This document shows, in pieces, positions 16,798 through 25,522 of a DNA stretch of 64,000 bases (positions within the stretch are counted from its first letter, which is position 1; each line of letters begins with the position of its first letter). The notes under the pieces are model-generated. The model ran no database searches, had not been told where the DNA came from, and worked only from the letters and a program-made list of their open reading frames with translations. The position numbers were made by a program, and so were the translations under genes. This DNA is from an uncultured bacterium (GTDB lineage: Bacteria > Krumholzibacteriota > Krumholzibacteriia > LZORAL124-64-63): positions 248,001-312,000 of the forward strand of contig CALMJK010000005.1 of the NCBI GenBank assembly GCA_937864225.1, in the 5' to 3' direction.

Positions 16798-17229
16798 TTA
16801 CAGATCGCCCGCGTCACTCTGGGACGGGGCTTGCGACGGCTCAGCCTTCACCGGCGGCGCGGCCGGTCGAAGGCAGCAAGTCGGCCCGCAAGTGGCCGCG
16901 CAGGTCATGCCTGTCGCTGAACGGCAGGCTGAGGCGGTCGCGCAGGTGGCCGGTCCGCCGGGACCGTCGCCAGCGGAACCCTCGGCCAGGCGCGGGCAGC
17001 GGCAGGGGGCGCAGGCCGGCTTGCCCGAACACGTCGCGGCGGCGGCGCAGGGCGTCTTGGCGCAGCCGGTCGGGGCGGCGTCCGCCGCCGGGGACAAGAC
17101 CTGGGCGCCACAGCAGCGTGCGGCCGGCGCGGGGTCCTGGGCCGGGTCGGCGCTCCCGGCCGCGAGCGTGCCCGCGGCCAGGGCGAGAACGGCCAGGACC
17201 GGCAGAAAACCAATCCAGAAGCGTTTCAT
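16798..17229 (-). CDS. Cys-rich exported protein
   Basis: A 143-residue protein with a signal peptide (MKRFWIGFLPVLAVLALAAG, cleavage near residue 25) and a mature part that has 14 cysteines in about 118 residues. They occur as CC, CxC and spaced singles (RCCG, CAPCRCP, CGPTCC), among Ala/Pro/Gly. I recognise no family. A periplasmic metal-binding or disulfide-rich role is possible but unproven. The ATG at 17229 follows AAAGGA. It is monocistronic, with a promoter at 17312-17340 and a terminator at 16751-16775, which supports it being real despite its low complexity. Confidence 0.75.
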   Translation of the reverse strand: MKRFWIGFLPVLAVLALAAGTLAAGSADPAQDPAPAARCCGAQVLSPAADAAPTGCAKTPCAAAATCSGKPACAPCRCPRLAEGSAGDGPGGPATCATASACRSATGMTCAATCGPTCCLRPAAPPVKAEPSQAPSQSDAGDL

Positions 17230-17311
17230 GGCGGAATCCTTTCGAAGCGAGGCATATCCAGCGAGGGGGGTCCGACGGACCCGACCCATGATCCATAACT
17301 CCGACTAAAAT

Positions 17312-17340
17312 AGTATATATTCAGGAATGACTGGGGGCAA
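17312..17340 (-). promoter_or_regulatory. Promoter of the Cys-rich protein gene
   Basis: On the minus strand TTGCCC (17335-17340) and TATACT (17312-17317) are 17 bases apart, about 83 bases from the start codon, in an AT-rich island. Confidence 0.65.
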
Positions 17341-17348
17341 GAGGGCGC

Positions 17349-17363
17349 GCGGCGATCCGCCGC
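17349..17363 (-). terminator. Possible hairpin after pepT
   Basis: A short 6-bp stem (GCGGCG, 3-base loop, CGCCGC) lies 33 bases downstream of the pepT stop. No U-tract is present on the minus strand, so this is a weak candidate. Confidence 0.3.
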
Positions 17364-17395
17364 CAACTTGCCCCATTCGAAGCGGAGAGAGCGTG

Positions 17396-18655
17396 TCAGG
17401 CGCTCTTCTCTTTCCAGACGACGATCGTGTGCAGGATCGTGCCCACGGCGAGCTCCATGTCCTTCTCGCAGATCCATTCGCCGTAGCTGTGGAAGGCCTG
17501 CTCGCCGGTGAACAGGTTCGGCGTGGGCAGACCTCGCGCGCTGAGCACCGCGCCGTCGGTGCCGCCGCGGATCGAGCCCAGCATCGGCGCCATGCCCGCG
17601 CGGCGGATCCCCTCCGTCGCGTAGGCCACGGCTCGCGGTTCCTTCTCGAGATCGTACTTCATGTTCCGATAGTACTCCTTGATCTCGAGCTTGAACTCGG
17701 AGCCCGGCCATTTCCGGCAAGCCGCCTCGGCGTGCCGGCGGATCAACTCGGCCTTGACCTTCAACTGCCCCGCCTCGAAATCGCGCACGAGCAGGCTCAC
17801 CTTCGTCGAGGACGTGTTGCCCTCGATCGATATGGGATGCACGTAGCCCTGCGGGCCGTCCGTGGTCTCGGGGGCCATGTCGCGCGGAAGCGAGGCGACG
17901 AAATCGGCGGCGACCTTGACCGAAGGCACCATCTTGCCCTTGGCGTAGCCGGGGTGGATGTCGCGGCCGACGAAGGTCACGATGGCCGTGTCGGCGCAGA
18001 AGGTCTCGTTCTCTATCTCGCCGCGCGGGCCGCCGTCGAGCGTGTAGGCCACGGCCGCGCCGAATTTCGCGACGTCGAAGTGCTTGACCCCGGCCCCGAT
18101 CTCCTCATCGGGCGTGAAGGCGACCTTCACGGGTCCATGCCGGAAGTCGGGGTTCTCAACCATGCGCGCGAGGGCGTCCATGATCTCGGCGATGCCCGCC
18201 TTGTCGTCGGCCCCGAGCAGCGTCGTGCCGTCCGACGTGATGATCGTCTCGCCGACGCACTTCGCCAGGTAGGGGTTGTCGGCGGCCTTGAGGGTCAGGC
18301 CCGACGGCAAGGCGATGTCCCCGCCCCTGTAATCGCGGTGGAAGGTGGGCTTGACGTTCTCGCCCGGCACTTCGGGGTAGGTGTCCATGTGCGCGATGAA
18401 CGCGATCGTCGGCACCTTGTCGCCGCCCGGGAAATTCGCGGGCAGCGTCGCGGTGACGTAGCCGTGCTGGTCCAGGGAGGCATCCTTCAGGCCGAGGGCG
18501 AGCAACTCCTGGACGAGCTCGCGGGCCAGATCGAGCTGGCACGCCGTGGAAGGGTACGTCTCCGATCCCTCCTTCGACGCGGTGTGCATCTTCGCGTACT
18601 TTACGAAACGCTCCGTGACGGTCGGGAAGCGCGAATCCTTCTTCCGTTCGAGCAT
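17396..18655 (-). CDS. pepT: Peptidase T (tripeptide aminopeptidase)
   Basis: A 419-residue cytoplasmic M20 zinc aminopeptidase that removes N-terminal residues from tripeptides. Zinc-site motifs are AFIAHMDTYPE (about residues 86-96), LGADDKAG (about 147-154), FTPDEEIG (catalytic Glu pair about 180) and the C-terminal FTGEQAFHSYGE. HPGYAKGKM and GSIRGGTDGA are PepT-specific. Length matches the family (about 410). The ATG follows GGGAGG. It is apparently monocistronic; the downstream Cys-rich gene has its own promoter. Confidence 0.95.
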   Translation of the reverse strand: MLERKKDSRFPTVTERFVKYAKMHTASKEGSETYPSTACQLDLARELVQELLALGLKDASLDQHGYVTATLPANFPGGDKVPTIAFIAHMDTYPEVPGENVKPTFHRDYRGGDIALPSGLTLKAADNPYLAKCVGETIITSDGTTLLGADDKAGIAEIMDALARMVENPDFRHGPVKVAFTPDEEIGAGVKHFDVAKFGAAVAYTLDGGPRGEIENETFCADTAIVTFVGRDIHPGYAKGKMVPSVKVAADFVASLPRDMAPETTDGPQGYVHPISIEGNTSSTKVSLLVRDFEAGQLKVKAELIRRHAEAACRKWPGSEFKLEIKEYYRNMKYDLEKEPRAVAYATEGIRRAGMAPMLGSIRGGTDGAVLSARGLPTPNLFTGEQAFHSYGEWICEKDMELAVGTILHTIVVWKEKSA

Positions 18656-18717
18656 GCGGTGTCCTCCCTGGAACAGGCGCGATCACGGGCGGCAAAGACG
18701 GGGGCGGCCCGCGCCGC

Positions 18718-19152
18718 TCAGGAAAACACCAGACAGGTTCGCCTGCAAGCGCAAACGCGGCGCGAGTGGAGATCGCGCCCGATCGCCGGCGCCGGCCTCG
18801 CCGCCCAGGACGGCGGCGGCGCGGATCGGACCGCCGGCGCGTGGGGGTCGCCGGCGGGCGCGCGTGCGCCGTCGGGCCGCCGCTGGCGGGCGGCGCGCGA
18901 TCGCCGCCGCCGGATCAGCACGATGTTGCGCGCGTAGACCACGAGCCCGAAACTCTGCCCCAGGATGAAGACCGGGTCGCGCCGGTGGATCGCGTAGGAG
19001 AGCAGGATCACGCCCCCGCCCAGGCTCAGCCACCAGAACGCCATGGGTATGACGCTGCGGCCGCGCCGCTCGCTGGCGACCCACTGCACGAGGAAGCGGG
19101 CGCCGAAGGCGATCTGACCGGCCAGGCCGATGGCGAGCCACACCCCGTTCAT
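18718..19152 (-). CDS. LAB_N (lipid A biosynthesis N-terminal) domain protein
   Basis: A 144-residue small membrane protein. The first 85 residues carry the LAB_N pattern: GLAGQIAFGARFLVQWVASERRGRSVIPMAFWWLSLGG...LLSYAIHRRDPVFILGQSFGLVVYARNIVLI, with three spans. The C-terminal 60 residues are Arg/Ala/Pro-rich and variable. The family often accompanies DPM1-type glycosyltransferases in lipid A or lipid-glycan modification. Here its ATG overlaps the stop of exactly such a gene (ATGA), so the two likely form one membrane complex. Bases 18656-18717 hold nothing recognisable. Confidence 0.85.
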   Translation of the reverse strand: MNGVWLAIGLAGQIAFGARFLVQWVASERRGRSVIPMAFWWLSLGGGVILLSYAIHRRDPVFILGQSFGLVVYARNIVLIRRRRSRAARQRRPDGARAPAGDPHAPAVRSAPPPSWAARPAPAIGRDLHSRRVCACRRTCLVFS

Positions 19153-19868
19153 GAGGGTTCGATCTCCTCGTGTTCGACGCGCAGGGCGCGATCGCGCATC
19201 CAGCGCACGGCCCCCAGATCGCGCAGGGTGCGCGCGAGGCGGTTGCCGACTCCGTATTTGGAGCGGCCGGCGGTCCGGGGGCGGTGGTTGACGGGCATCT
19301 GGTGCACGCGCAGGCCCTCCATGACGAACAAGGCGGGCAGAAAGCGGTGCAATCCATCGTAGAGCTTCAACCGGGTCGCGTGGACGCGCCAGAAGACGCG
19401 CGTGCTGCAGCCGATGTCCAGGATGCCGTCGTGGAGCCAGGCCCTGCGGAATCCGTTGGCGAGCCGCGACGAGAGGCGCTTCGCCCACCCGTCGCGCCGC
19501 GCGGCGCGGTACCCGGCGACCATGTCCCAGCCGCCTTCGCGCAGGACGGCGAGCAGGCGGGGCAGATCGGCGGGGTCGTTTTGCAGGTCGCCGTCGAGCG
19601 TGCCGATCGCCTCGCCGCGTGCCAGGGCGAGGCCCGAGGCGAGCGCGGCGGTCTGGCCGGCGCGACGGGCATGCCGGACGGCGCGCAGGCGCGGCTCGGC
19701 GGCGCGGGCGGCGGCCAGGGCCGCGCGCGTGCCGTCGTCGCTGCCGTCGTCGACGCAAAGCAGTTCCCAAGCGAGGCCGGCGCCGTCGAGCGCCGCCCGC
19801 ACCTCGCTGACCAAGGGCGCGACATTGTCGGCCTCGTTGTGCATCGGCACGATCACGGACAGGTCCAC
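19149..19868 (-). CDS. Dolichyl-phosphate-mannose-synthase-like GT2 glycosyltransferase
   Basis: A 239-residue family-2 glycosyltransferase with the DPM1-like pattern LSVIVPMHNEADNV, ELLCVDDGSDDGT, LDGDLQNDP (DxD metal site) and SKYGVGNRLARTLRD near the end. It probably transfers a sugar from a nucleotide donor to polyprenyl phosphate or lipid. I chose the GTG at 19868, with GGGAG 9 bases upstream, because homologues begin right at the first strand; an ATG at 19910 and a GTG at 19925 are in frame. It is coupled to the LAB_N protein. Confidence 0.85.
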   Translation of the reverse strand: MDLSVIVPMHNEADNVAPLVSEVRAALDGAGLAWELLCVDDGSDDGTRAALAAARAAEPRLRAVRHARRAGQTAALASGLALARGEAIGTLDGDLQNDPADLPRLLAVLREGGWDMVAGYRAARRDGWAKRLSSRLANGFRRAWLHDGILDIGCSTRVFWRVHATRLKLYDGLHRFLPALFVMEGLRVHQMPVNHRPRTAGRSKYGVGNRLARTLRDLGAVRWMRDRALRVEHEEIEPS

Positions 19869-20101
19869 GCGCGGTCGCTCCCGGCAGGCGAGGATCAGGC
19901 GGGGCGGCATCGAACGATAGGCCACGCGGCGCGGGCGGCCAAGCCCTTTTCTGCCGCGCGGCGGGAGGGCCGCGCGGCGATGGCCCGGCGCCGCCGAACC
20001 GGGGCAGGCGCGACTTGTTCGGGCCGGGGGGCGTGTGCTACCTTCCCGCGGTCGCGGCGCAGCGCGCCACCATCATGCGCCCCCACTCACCGGAGGTGAG
20101 C

Positions 20102-22129
20102 ATGGACATCGGGACCAAGGGCAAGGGGCTGCCCGAGAACGCCTACCGCAAACTCAAACCGGGCGAGGAGTACGTTCCCGTCGTGCCGGCAAACCAGGTC
20201 ATGCCGGAGTTGACGGCCTACTCCCTCGGCTGGGGCCTGTTCTACGCGGTGCTCTTCTCCGCGGCAGCCGCCTACCTCGGGCTCAAGATCGGACAGGTCT
20301 TCGAGGCCGCGATCCCGATCGCGATCCTGGCCGTCGGCGTGTCGGTCGCGACCCGCCGCAAGAACGCGCTGCAGGAGAACGTGATCATCCAGTCGATCGG
20401 CGCCTGCTCGGGTCTGATCGTCGCGGGCGCCGTGTTCACGATCCCGGGTCTGTACATCCTGGGCCTTGACCAACAGGCGGGCTTCTTCCGCGTCTTTCTG
20501 GCCTCGGTGCTGGGCGGATTCCTGGGCATCGTTTTTCTCGTCCCGTTCCGCAAGTACTTCGTGCGCGACATGCATGGGGAGTTCCCGTTTCCGGAGGCGA
20601 CCGCCACGACCGAGGTCCTGGTGGCGGGCGAGGCGGGCGGCGATCAGGCCAGGACCCTGGTCGGCGCGGCGCTGGTCGGCGGCGTCTACGATTTCCTGAT
20701 GGCGTCGTTCGAACTGTGGCGCGAGGTGTTCTCGACCACCGTGTTCGCGTGGGGTCAGAAACTGGCGTCGGCGGCGCACTTCGACTTTCGCGTGAACGTC
20801 GGCGCCGCGGTGACAGGCCTGGGCTACATCATCGGCCTGCGCTACGCGGCGATCATCTGCGCGGGTTCGTTCATGTCGTGGTACGTGCTGGTTCCGGCCT
20901 TCGCCTACATCGGCGGCGGCCTGACCGCGGTGCTCGGCGCCTCGGCCCAGAAGGTGATGGGCGAGATGACGCCCCTGGAGATCTTCACCAATTATGTCCG
21001 GCACGTTGGCATCGGGGGCATCGCGATGGCCGGCCTGATCGGGGTGTACAAGTCGCGACGGATCATCCTGGGCGCGTTCCAACTCGCCGCGCGCGAGCTG
21101 TCGAGCGGCGGCGCGGCGCACGCGACCGAGCCCGACACACGCACGCAGCGCGACCTGTCGATGAAGTGGATCGCCGTGCTGACCGGCGTGACGATCGTCG
21201 CGGTGTTCGTGTTCTTCCTGGTCGGCGTGGTCGGGAAGTTCGGCTGGGCCCTGGCCGGCCTGCTGATCGTGACGATCATCTCGTTCCTGTTCACGACGGT
21301 GGCCGCGCGCGCGATCGCCATCGTGGGCTCGAACCCGGTGTCGGGCATGACGCTGATGACGCTGATCATCTCCTCGCTGATCCTCGTGAACATCGGGCTG
21401 CGCGACAACGACGGCATCGTGGCGGCTCTGCTGATCGGCGGCGTGGTCTGCACGGCGCTGTCGATGGCCGGCGGCTTCATCACGGACTTGAAGGTGGGCT
21501 ATTGGCTCGGCACGACGCCGGTGGTGCAGCAGCGCTGGAAGTTTCTCGGCGTGGTCGTGTCGGCGGCGGCCGTCGGCGGCGTCATTCTGCTGCTGAACAA
21601 GACATACGGCTTCGGCGCCGAGGCGGGGGGTCTCGAGGCTCCGCAGGCGAGCGCCATGGCGGCCGTGCTCAAGCCGCTGATGACCGGCGCCCCGGCCCCG
21701 TGGCTGCTCTACTTGGCCGGCGTGATGATGGCCCTCGTGCTGGAGATCGTGGGCGTGCCGCCCCTGGCTTTCGCCCTGGGCATGTACCTGCCGCTGCATC
21801 TGAACACGCCGGTGCTCGCCGGCGGCATCATCGCCCACATCGTCGCGACTCGCAGCAAGAACGAAGCGGTGAACAACGCCCGCCGCGAGAAGGGCACGCT
21901 GCTGGCCTCGGGCCTGATCGCCGGCGGCGCCATCATGGGCGTCGTGGCCGCGCTGGTCCTTTTCTTCGGTCGGATGATCGCCAAGAACGACGAATGGTCC
22001 GTCAACCGCGCCCTGCACCTCGATGGCTGGATCGAAGGGCCCGGTTCCGCGGCGGTTTCGGTCATTATGTTCGTCGGCCTGCTGATCTACCTCGCGCGCT
22101 CGGCGCTGGGCGCCAAGCGGGACGATTAG
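20102..22129 (+). CDS. OPT family oligopeptide transporter
   Basis: A 675-residue polytopic inner-membrane protein with about 15 hydrophobic segments. It matches bacterial OPT members: NQVMPELTAYSLGWGLFYAVLFSAAAAYLGLKIGQVFEAAIPIAIL near the N terminus, then RRKNALQENVIIQSIGACSG, FPFPEATATTEVL, and a C-terminal GVPPLAFALGMYLPLHLNTPVLAGGIIA. OPT proteins take up oligopeptides or metal chelates with protons. The ATG at 20102 follows a perfect GGAGGTGA. It is monocistronic with a terminator at 22151-22184. The substrate cannot be told from sequence. Confidence 0.92.
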   Translation: MDIGTKGKGLPENAYRKLKPGEEYVPVVPANQVMPELTAYSLGWGLFYAVLFSAAAAYLGLKIGQVFEAAIPIAILAVGVSVATRRKNALQENVIIQSIGACSGLIVAGAVFTIPGLYILGLDQQAGFFRVFLASVLGGFLGIVFLVPFRKYFVRDMHGEFPFPEATATTEVLVAGEAGGDQARTLVGAALVGGVYDFLMASFELWREVFSTTVFAWGQKLASAAHFDFRVNVGAAVTGLGYIIGLRYAAIICAGSFMSWYVLVPAFAYIGGGLTAVLGASAQKVMGEMTPLEIFTNYVRHVGIGGIAMAGLIGVYKSRRIILGAFQLAARELSSGGAAHATEPDTRTQRDLSMKWIAVLTGVTIVAVFVFFLVGVVGKFGWALAGLLIVTIISFLFTTVAARAIAIVGSNPVSGMTLMTLIISSLILVNIGLRDNDGIVAALLIGGVVCTALSMAGGFITDLKVGYWLGTTPVVQQRWKFLGVVVSAAAVGGVILLLNKTYGFGAEAGGLEAPQASAMAAVLKPLMTGAPAPWLLYLAGVMMALVLEIVGVPPLAFALGMYLPLHLNTPVLAGGIIAHIVATRSKNEAVNNARREKGTLLASGLIAGGAIMGVVAALVLFFGRMIAKNDEWSVNRALHLDGWIEGPGSAAVSVIMFVGLLIYLARSALGAKRDD

Positions 22130-22150
22130 CCGACCGCCGGCAAAGAAACG

Positions 22151-22184
22151 CGGGGGCGAGGTCCGCTGAGCGGTCTCGCCCCCG
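22151..22184 (+). terminator. Terminator of OPT transporter gene
   Basis: A stem of CGGGGGCGAG pairing with CTCGCCCCCG, extended inward by four more pairs past a small bulge, begins 21 bases after the stop and is followed by TGTCTGTTG. It may also serve the convergent gene. Confidence 0.65.
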
Positions 22185-22213
22185 TGTCTGTTGCCGGAAC
22201 CCGGCGCCCGACT

Positions 22214-22885
22214 CTACCGCCGGCCGGTCTGCGTTGCGGTCGTGCTTCCGTTCACGACCGGCTCGCCGATGCCGGAACTCACGCCAGGACCGAAGCTCGG
22301 CTTGTCCATGGGGCCGAGCGGGGACTCGGGCTGAGCTTCGCCCGCGCCGTACGACAGGCGGCTGGGGTTGCCGCTCGTGGTGGCCGTGCCGTTGACGCCG
22401 TAGATGTTCTCCTTCGGCAAGCCGGACTTGGCCAGATCGTTGATTCCGTCGCCATCCTCGTCGATGAACGCCTTCGTGACAGTCAGGGTGAGCGACTCGT
22501 CCTCGCCGCCCTTGAACTGATTGCCATCGCCGTCCAGCGGCGGCGCGTAGTCGCCGTCTTCGCAGTTCGGGATGCCGTCGCCGTCTTCGTCGCGGAGCCA
22601 ATTGTAGTTGTTGCCGAGGGTGCCGGCGGTCAGGTCGTCGCCGTCCAGGGCCTTGCTATCCGTGAGGAGGCTCTTGTTGGCGTCGCCTGGCATGGGGCCG
22701 TGCGCCTCGCCGTCCTGCACGAAATCCTCGCCGTTGCGGCAGATGCCGCCGTTGCCGTCCAATCCCACGACATTGACGTAGTTTTGCTTAATCAACTGGG
22801 TGCCCGTATCGTCCTGCGCGGCCGCGAGGCCGGCGCCCAGACCGATCACCAGAACCGTCGTCAGCAGAGTGCAAAAGCGTTTCAT
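22214..22885 (-). CDS. Exported protein with calcium-binding DxDxDG motifs
   Basis: A 223-residue secreted or periplasmic protein. A signal peptide (MKRFCTLLTTVLVIGLGAGL) ends at AAAQ, near residue 23. Acidic loops follow: DEDGDGIPNCEDGD (about 99-112), LDGDGNQ (about 117-123) and DEDGDGINDL (about 142-151), plus NKSLLTDSKALDGDD earlier. These resemble thrombospondin type-3 or dockerin/EF-hand calcium loops. The C terminus is low-complexity Gly/Ser/Pro. The ATG follows GGGAGGA. Structural or calcium-dependent adhesive roles are possible, but nothing more can be assigned. Confidence 0.75.
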   Translation of the reverse strand: MKRFCTLLTTVLVIGLGAGLAAAQDDTGTQLIKQNYVNVVGLDGNGGICRNGEDFVQDGEAHGPMPGDANKSLLTDSKALDGDDLTAGTLGNNYNWLRDEDGDGIPNCEDGDYAPPLDGDGNQFKGGEDESLTLTVTKAFIDEDGDGINDLAKSGLPKENIYGVNGTATTSGNPSRLSYGAGEAQPESPLGPMDKPSFGPGVSSGIGEPVVNGSTTATQTGRR

Positions 22886-23219
22886 CACTCGATCCTCCCT
22901 GAAAGGTTGCCCAACATGTCCGTGCGCGCAGCGGCCTTCCCACCGCAAGGACGGGACCCAAATCGGCCTCGCACGCGGCTTTTCTGTAAGTCATTGTTTT
23001 AAAATATCTTAGAAACTTGCCAGGTGGGAACGACCGTCGCCTGCGCTCCCCGTTTCTCGACCGGTTCGTCGAAGGGAACGACGACTCCGACGATTATGCG
23101 CGCTCGCGTCGCGAGGGGCGGGCCAAACGTCGCGCTCGGCCGCGGGGCGGTGCGAAATGCCCAACGCCGCGCGCCAGACCGCCAGGGCGGCGGCTCGGAC
23201 GGCAACGGAATGCGGCCGG
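22886..23219. other. Intergenic region between calcium-motif gene and mntP
   Basis: This 334-base stretch has no supported gene. An AT-rich patch at about 22981-23018 (including TTTTAAAATATCTTAG) probably holds the minus-strand promoter for the calcium-motif gene, but no clear hexamer pair is visible. The GC-rich half, 23020-23219, shows nothing. Confidence 0.5.
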
Positions 23220-23777
23220 TCAGCGCAGCATGCCCAGCGCCGCCGCGAAGATCAGCAGGGCGCCCGCCGCCTCGAGCCGGCGTCCGGCGCGCTGAGAGAG
23301 CGCTCCGCCCAGGCGCATCGCCGCCAGCGTCATCAAGGCGGCCGTGACGCCGATCATGATCGCCGGGCCCAGCAGGCGAGCGCCTGCCACGCCCATGCCG
23401 ACGCCGACTCCCAGCGCGTCGAGGCTGGTCGCGACGGACAGGCCGACCAACGACCAGCCGCGGGTCGGATCGTAGACTGCCGCGACCGCGGACGGGGGCC
23501 CGTGGCGCAGGGCGTCGAGGAGCATTTTCACGCCCACGGCGCACAGGATCGCCGCGCCCAGCCAGTGGCCGGCCCGCAGCGCGCCCGCCAGCAGCGAGTG
23601 GCCCAGGAGCCAGCCGAGCAAGGGCATCAGGAACTGGAAGAGGCCGAAGTGGAACGCCAAGCGGAAGACTTGACGGGGTCCGCCATGGCGCGCGCCAACC
23701 GCCAAGCCCACGGCGAAAGCGTCGCAGCCGAGGCCGATGGCCAGCGCCAGGACCGAGAGCCAGCTGTCGGGGTGCAT
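23220..23777 (-). CDS. mntP: Manganese efflux pump MntP
   Basis: A 185-residue inner-membrane exporter that protects from excess Mn2+. It has six hydrophobic segments, with the paired family motifs LGCDAFAVGLAVG (about residues 16-28) and SVATSLDALGVGVGMG (about 113-128); the Asp residues in these line the transport path. Length matches MntP (about 185-190). The ATG at 23777 lacks a clear ribosome-binding site. I looked for a manganese riboswitch in the 131-base leader and saw none. Confidence 0.92.
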   Translation of the reverse strand: MHPDSWLSVLALAIGLGCDAFAVGLAVGARHGGPRQVFRLAFHFGLFQFLMPLLGWLLGHSLLAGALRAGHWLGAAILCAVGVKMLLDALRHGPPSAVAAVYDPTRGWSLVGLSVATSLDALGVGVGMGVAGARLLGPAIMIGVTAALMTLAAMRLGGALSQRAGRRLEAAGALLIFAAALGMLR

Positions 23778-23908
23778 GGGACGACCATAATGGGAGCCGC
23801 ATGGCGAGGCCAGCGCCACTTGGTCGCCTCCACGCCCTGTGGTAACGTGCAGGGGAAACCCGGGCGGCCTGCGGCCGCCGGAATGGGCAGTGTGTCGCGG
23901 AGGTGATC

Positions 23909-24460
23909 ATGCGTTCCATTTTCGGCGTGGGGCTGGCCGCCGTTTTGGCCTTGACCGCGGGCTGCGGCGCGGGCGGCGACGGTCGGCCGCGAGAACTGGC
24001 CGCCTTTGCGCTGGACCAATTGGACGAGATCGTCGAACCGGCGGACGAGACCATCCTCATGGACCGCGAGAACAGCGCCGACGGGAGGGGATCCCTGCGG
24101 GTGGACGCCAAACGCGCGCGCATCGTGCGGCTGTTCGAGGTGCCCCTGGCGGATCTGCCCGGCCGCGAGATCGTCTGCACGATGCGCATGAAGAGCCTGG
24201 TCATGCGCGGGCCCGCCTTCCCGGAGTTGTGGGCCAGCGGCGGCGGTCGGGACCCGATCTCGGTCCGCGATGAGCGGGGAGGCGTCGCGCACAGCATGGA
24301 TTGGCGCGACGTGTCGGTCTCCCTGGTGCTGGAGGAAGGGTGGAAGCCCGATCGGATCCGCGTGAACCTGGTGATGACGGGCGCAGGGCGGGTCTGGGTC
24401 GACGACGTGAGGCTGACGGCGGGCAAGCCCGGCGCCGGCAGCGCGCCTGGGGGGTCGTGA
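23909..24460 (+). CDS. Hypothetical lipoprotein
   Basis: A 183-residue protein with a lipoprotein signal (MRSIFGVGLAAVLALTAGC, lipobox LTAGC with Cys at residue 19), so it is predicted to be lipid-anchored. The mature part looks like a carbohydrate-binding-like beta sandwich: a REIVCTMRMKSL strand, then GWKPDRIRVNLVMTGAGRVWVDDVRL, a pattern common in jelly-roll domains. No enzyme motif is visible. The ATG at 23909 has GGAGG seven bases upstream. It lies 21 bases before the next gene and may be its operon leader. Confidence 0.75.
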   Translation: MRSIFGVGLAAVLALTAGCGAGGDGRPRELAAFALDQLDEIVEPADETILMDRENSADGRGSLRVDAKRARIVRLFEVPLADLPGREIVCTMRMKSLVMRGPAFPELWASGGGRDPISVRDERGGVAHSMDWRDVSVSLVLEEGWKPDRIRVNLVMTGAGRVWVDDVRLTAGKPGAGSAPGGS

Positions 24461-24481
24461 GCCGGGCGAGGAGAGGCTGAC

Positions 24482-25522
24482 ATGAGACAGGTCTGGGTGG
24501 TCAGGGCGGGACCTCCCGAAGTGCTCGTCGCGCGCGAGGCGCCCGATCCCGAGCCGGGCCCGGGCCAGGTGCGGATCCGGGTCGAGGCCGCGGGGGTGAA
24601 CTTCGCGGACGTGATGATGCGGCTGGGCGTCTACCCCGACGCGCCGCCGCTGCCCGCCGTGCCGGGCTACGAGGTCGCCGGCACCATCGATGCCGTCGGC
24701 GACGGCGTGGACGAACGACGCATCGGCGAGCCGGTCATGGCGTTCTGCCGCTTCGGCGGCTACGCGGATGCGCTCTGCGTCGCGCAGGAAGCGGCCTTCA
24801 GGCGGCCCGACGGGGTGAGCGCCGCCACCGGCGCCGCGCTGCCGGTGAATTACCTGACGGCCTACCAGATGCTGGTCGTGATGGCGGGCGTGAAGGCGGG
24901 CGAGCTGGTGCTCGTGCACGGCGCGGCGGGCGGCGTGGGGCTGGCGGCCCTGGACCTCTGCCGCCTGCGCGGGGCCAGGGTTTTCGGCTCCGCTTCGCCG
25001 AACAAGCACTCCTTCCTGTACGAGCGCGGCGTGGAGCACTGCTTCGACTCGCGGCAGACCGCGTTCGCGGCGGCCGTGCGCGCGGCCAACGGGGGCCGAG
25101 GCGCGGACATCGTGCTCGAACCCCGCAACGGGCGCTGGCTCATGGAGAGCTACCGTGCCCTGGCGCCGGCCGGGCGCCTCGTGGTGTTCGGCTTCTCCGC
25201 CGCCGCGACGGGCAAGGGGCGCGATGCGCTGGCGACGCTGCGCACGCTGGCGCGTGTGCCCTGGCTGGGCTTGAACCCGATCCGGCTCATGAACGACAAC
25301 AAGGCGTTGCTGGGCGTGAACCTGGGACACATGTGGGATGAGCGGGAGCGGGTGCGCGGTTGGATGGTCGAATTGCTGGGCTGGCTGGCCGCCGGCCAGA
25401 TCCAGCCGCGCGTGGACCGCGTGTTCCCTCTGGAGGACGCCGCGAGCGCGCATCATTACCTCCAGGATCGCCGGAACGTGGGCAAGGTGTTGCTGGTGAC
25501 CGGCAGGGGGGCAGCGCCTTGA
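24482..25522 (+). CDS. MDR-family NADPH:quinone oxidoreductase-like protein
   Basis: A 346-residue medium-chain dehydrogenase/reductase without the structural zinc cysteines. GVNFADVMMRLGVYP near residue 38 and PAVPGYEVAGTI near 59 are quinone-oxidoreductase/VAT-1-like, and the nucleotide-binding loop is VHGAAGGVGLAALDL (about 142-156). VAT-1-like members are marked by the long segment before the C-terminal RPxVDRVFPLEDAASAHHYLQDRRNVGKVLL. The probable reaction is NADPH-dependent reduction of a quinone or enone. The stop overlaps the next gene (TTGA), placing it first in a five-gene coupled run of envelope genes. Confidence 0.88.
   Translation: MRQVWVVRAGPPEVLVAREAPDPEPGPGQVRIRVEAAGVNFADVMMRLGVYPDAPPLPAVPGYEVAGTIDAVGDGVDERRIGEPVMAFCRFGGYADALCVAQEAAFRRPDGVSAATGAALPVNYLTAYQMLVVMAGVKAGELVLVHGAAGGVGLAALDLCRLRGARVFGSASPNKHSFLYERGVEHCFDSRQTAFAAAVRAANGGRGADIVLEPRNGRWLMESYRALAPAGRLVVFGFSAAATGKGRDALATLRTLARVPWLGLNPIRLMNDNKALLGVNLGHMWDERERVRGWMVELLGWLAAGQIQPRVDRVFPLEDAASAHHYLQDRRNVGKVLLVTGRGAAP

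Noticed and set aside
23778-23908. Possible manganese (yybP-ykoY) riboswitch before mntP
   Set aside because: I could not match the conserved internal loop or paired helices in this short leader.
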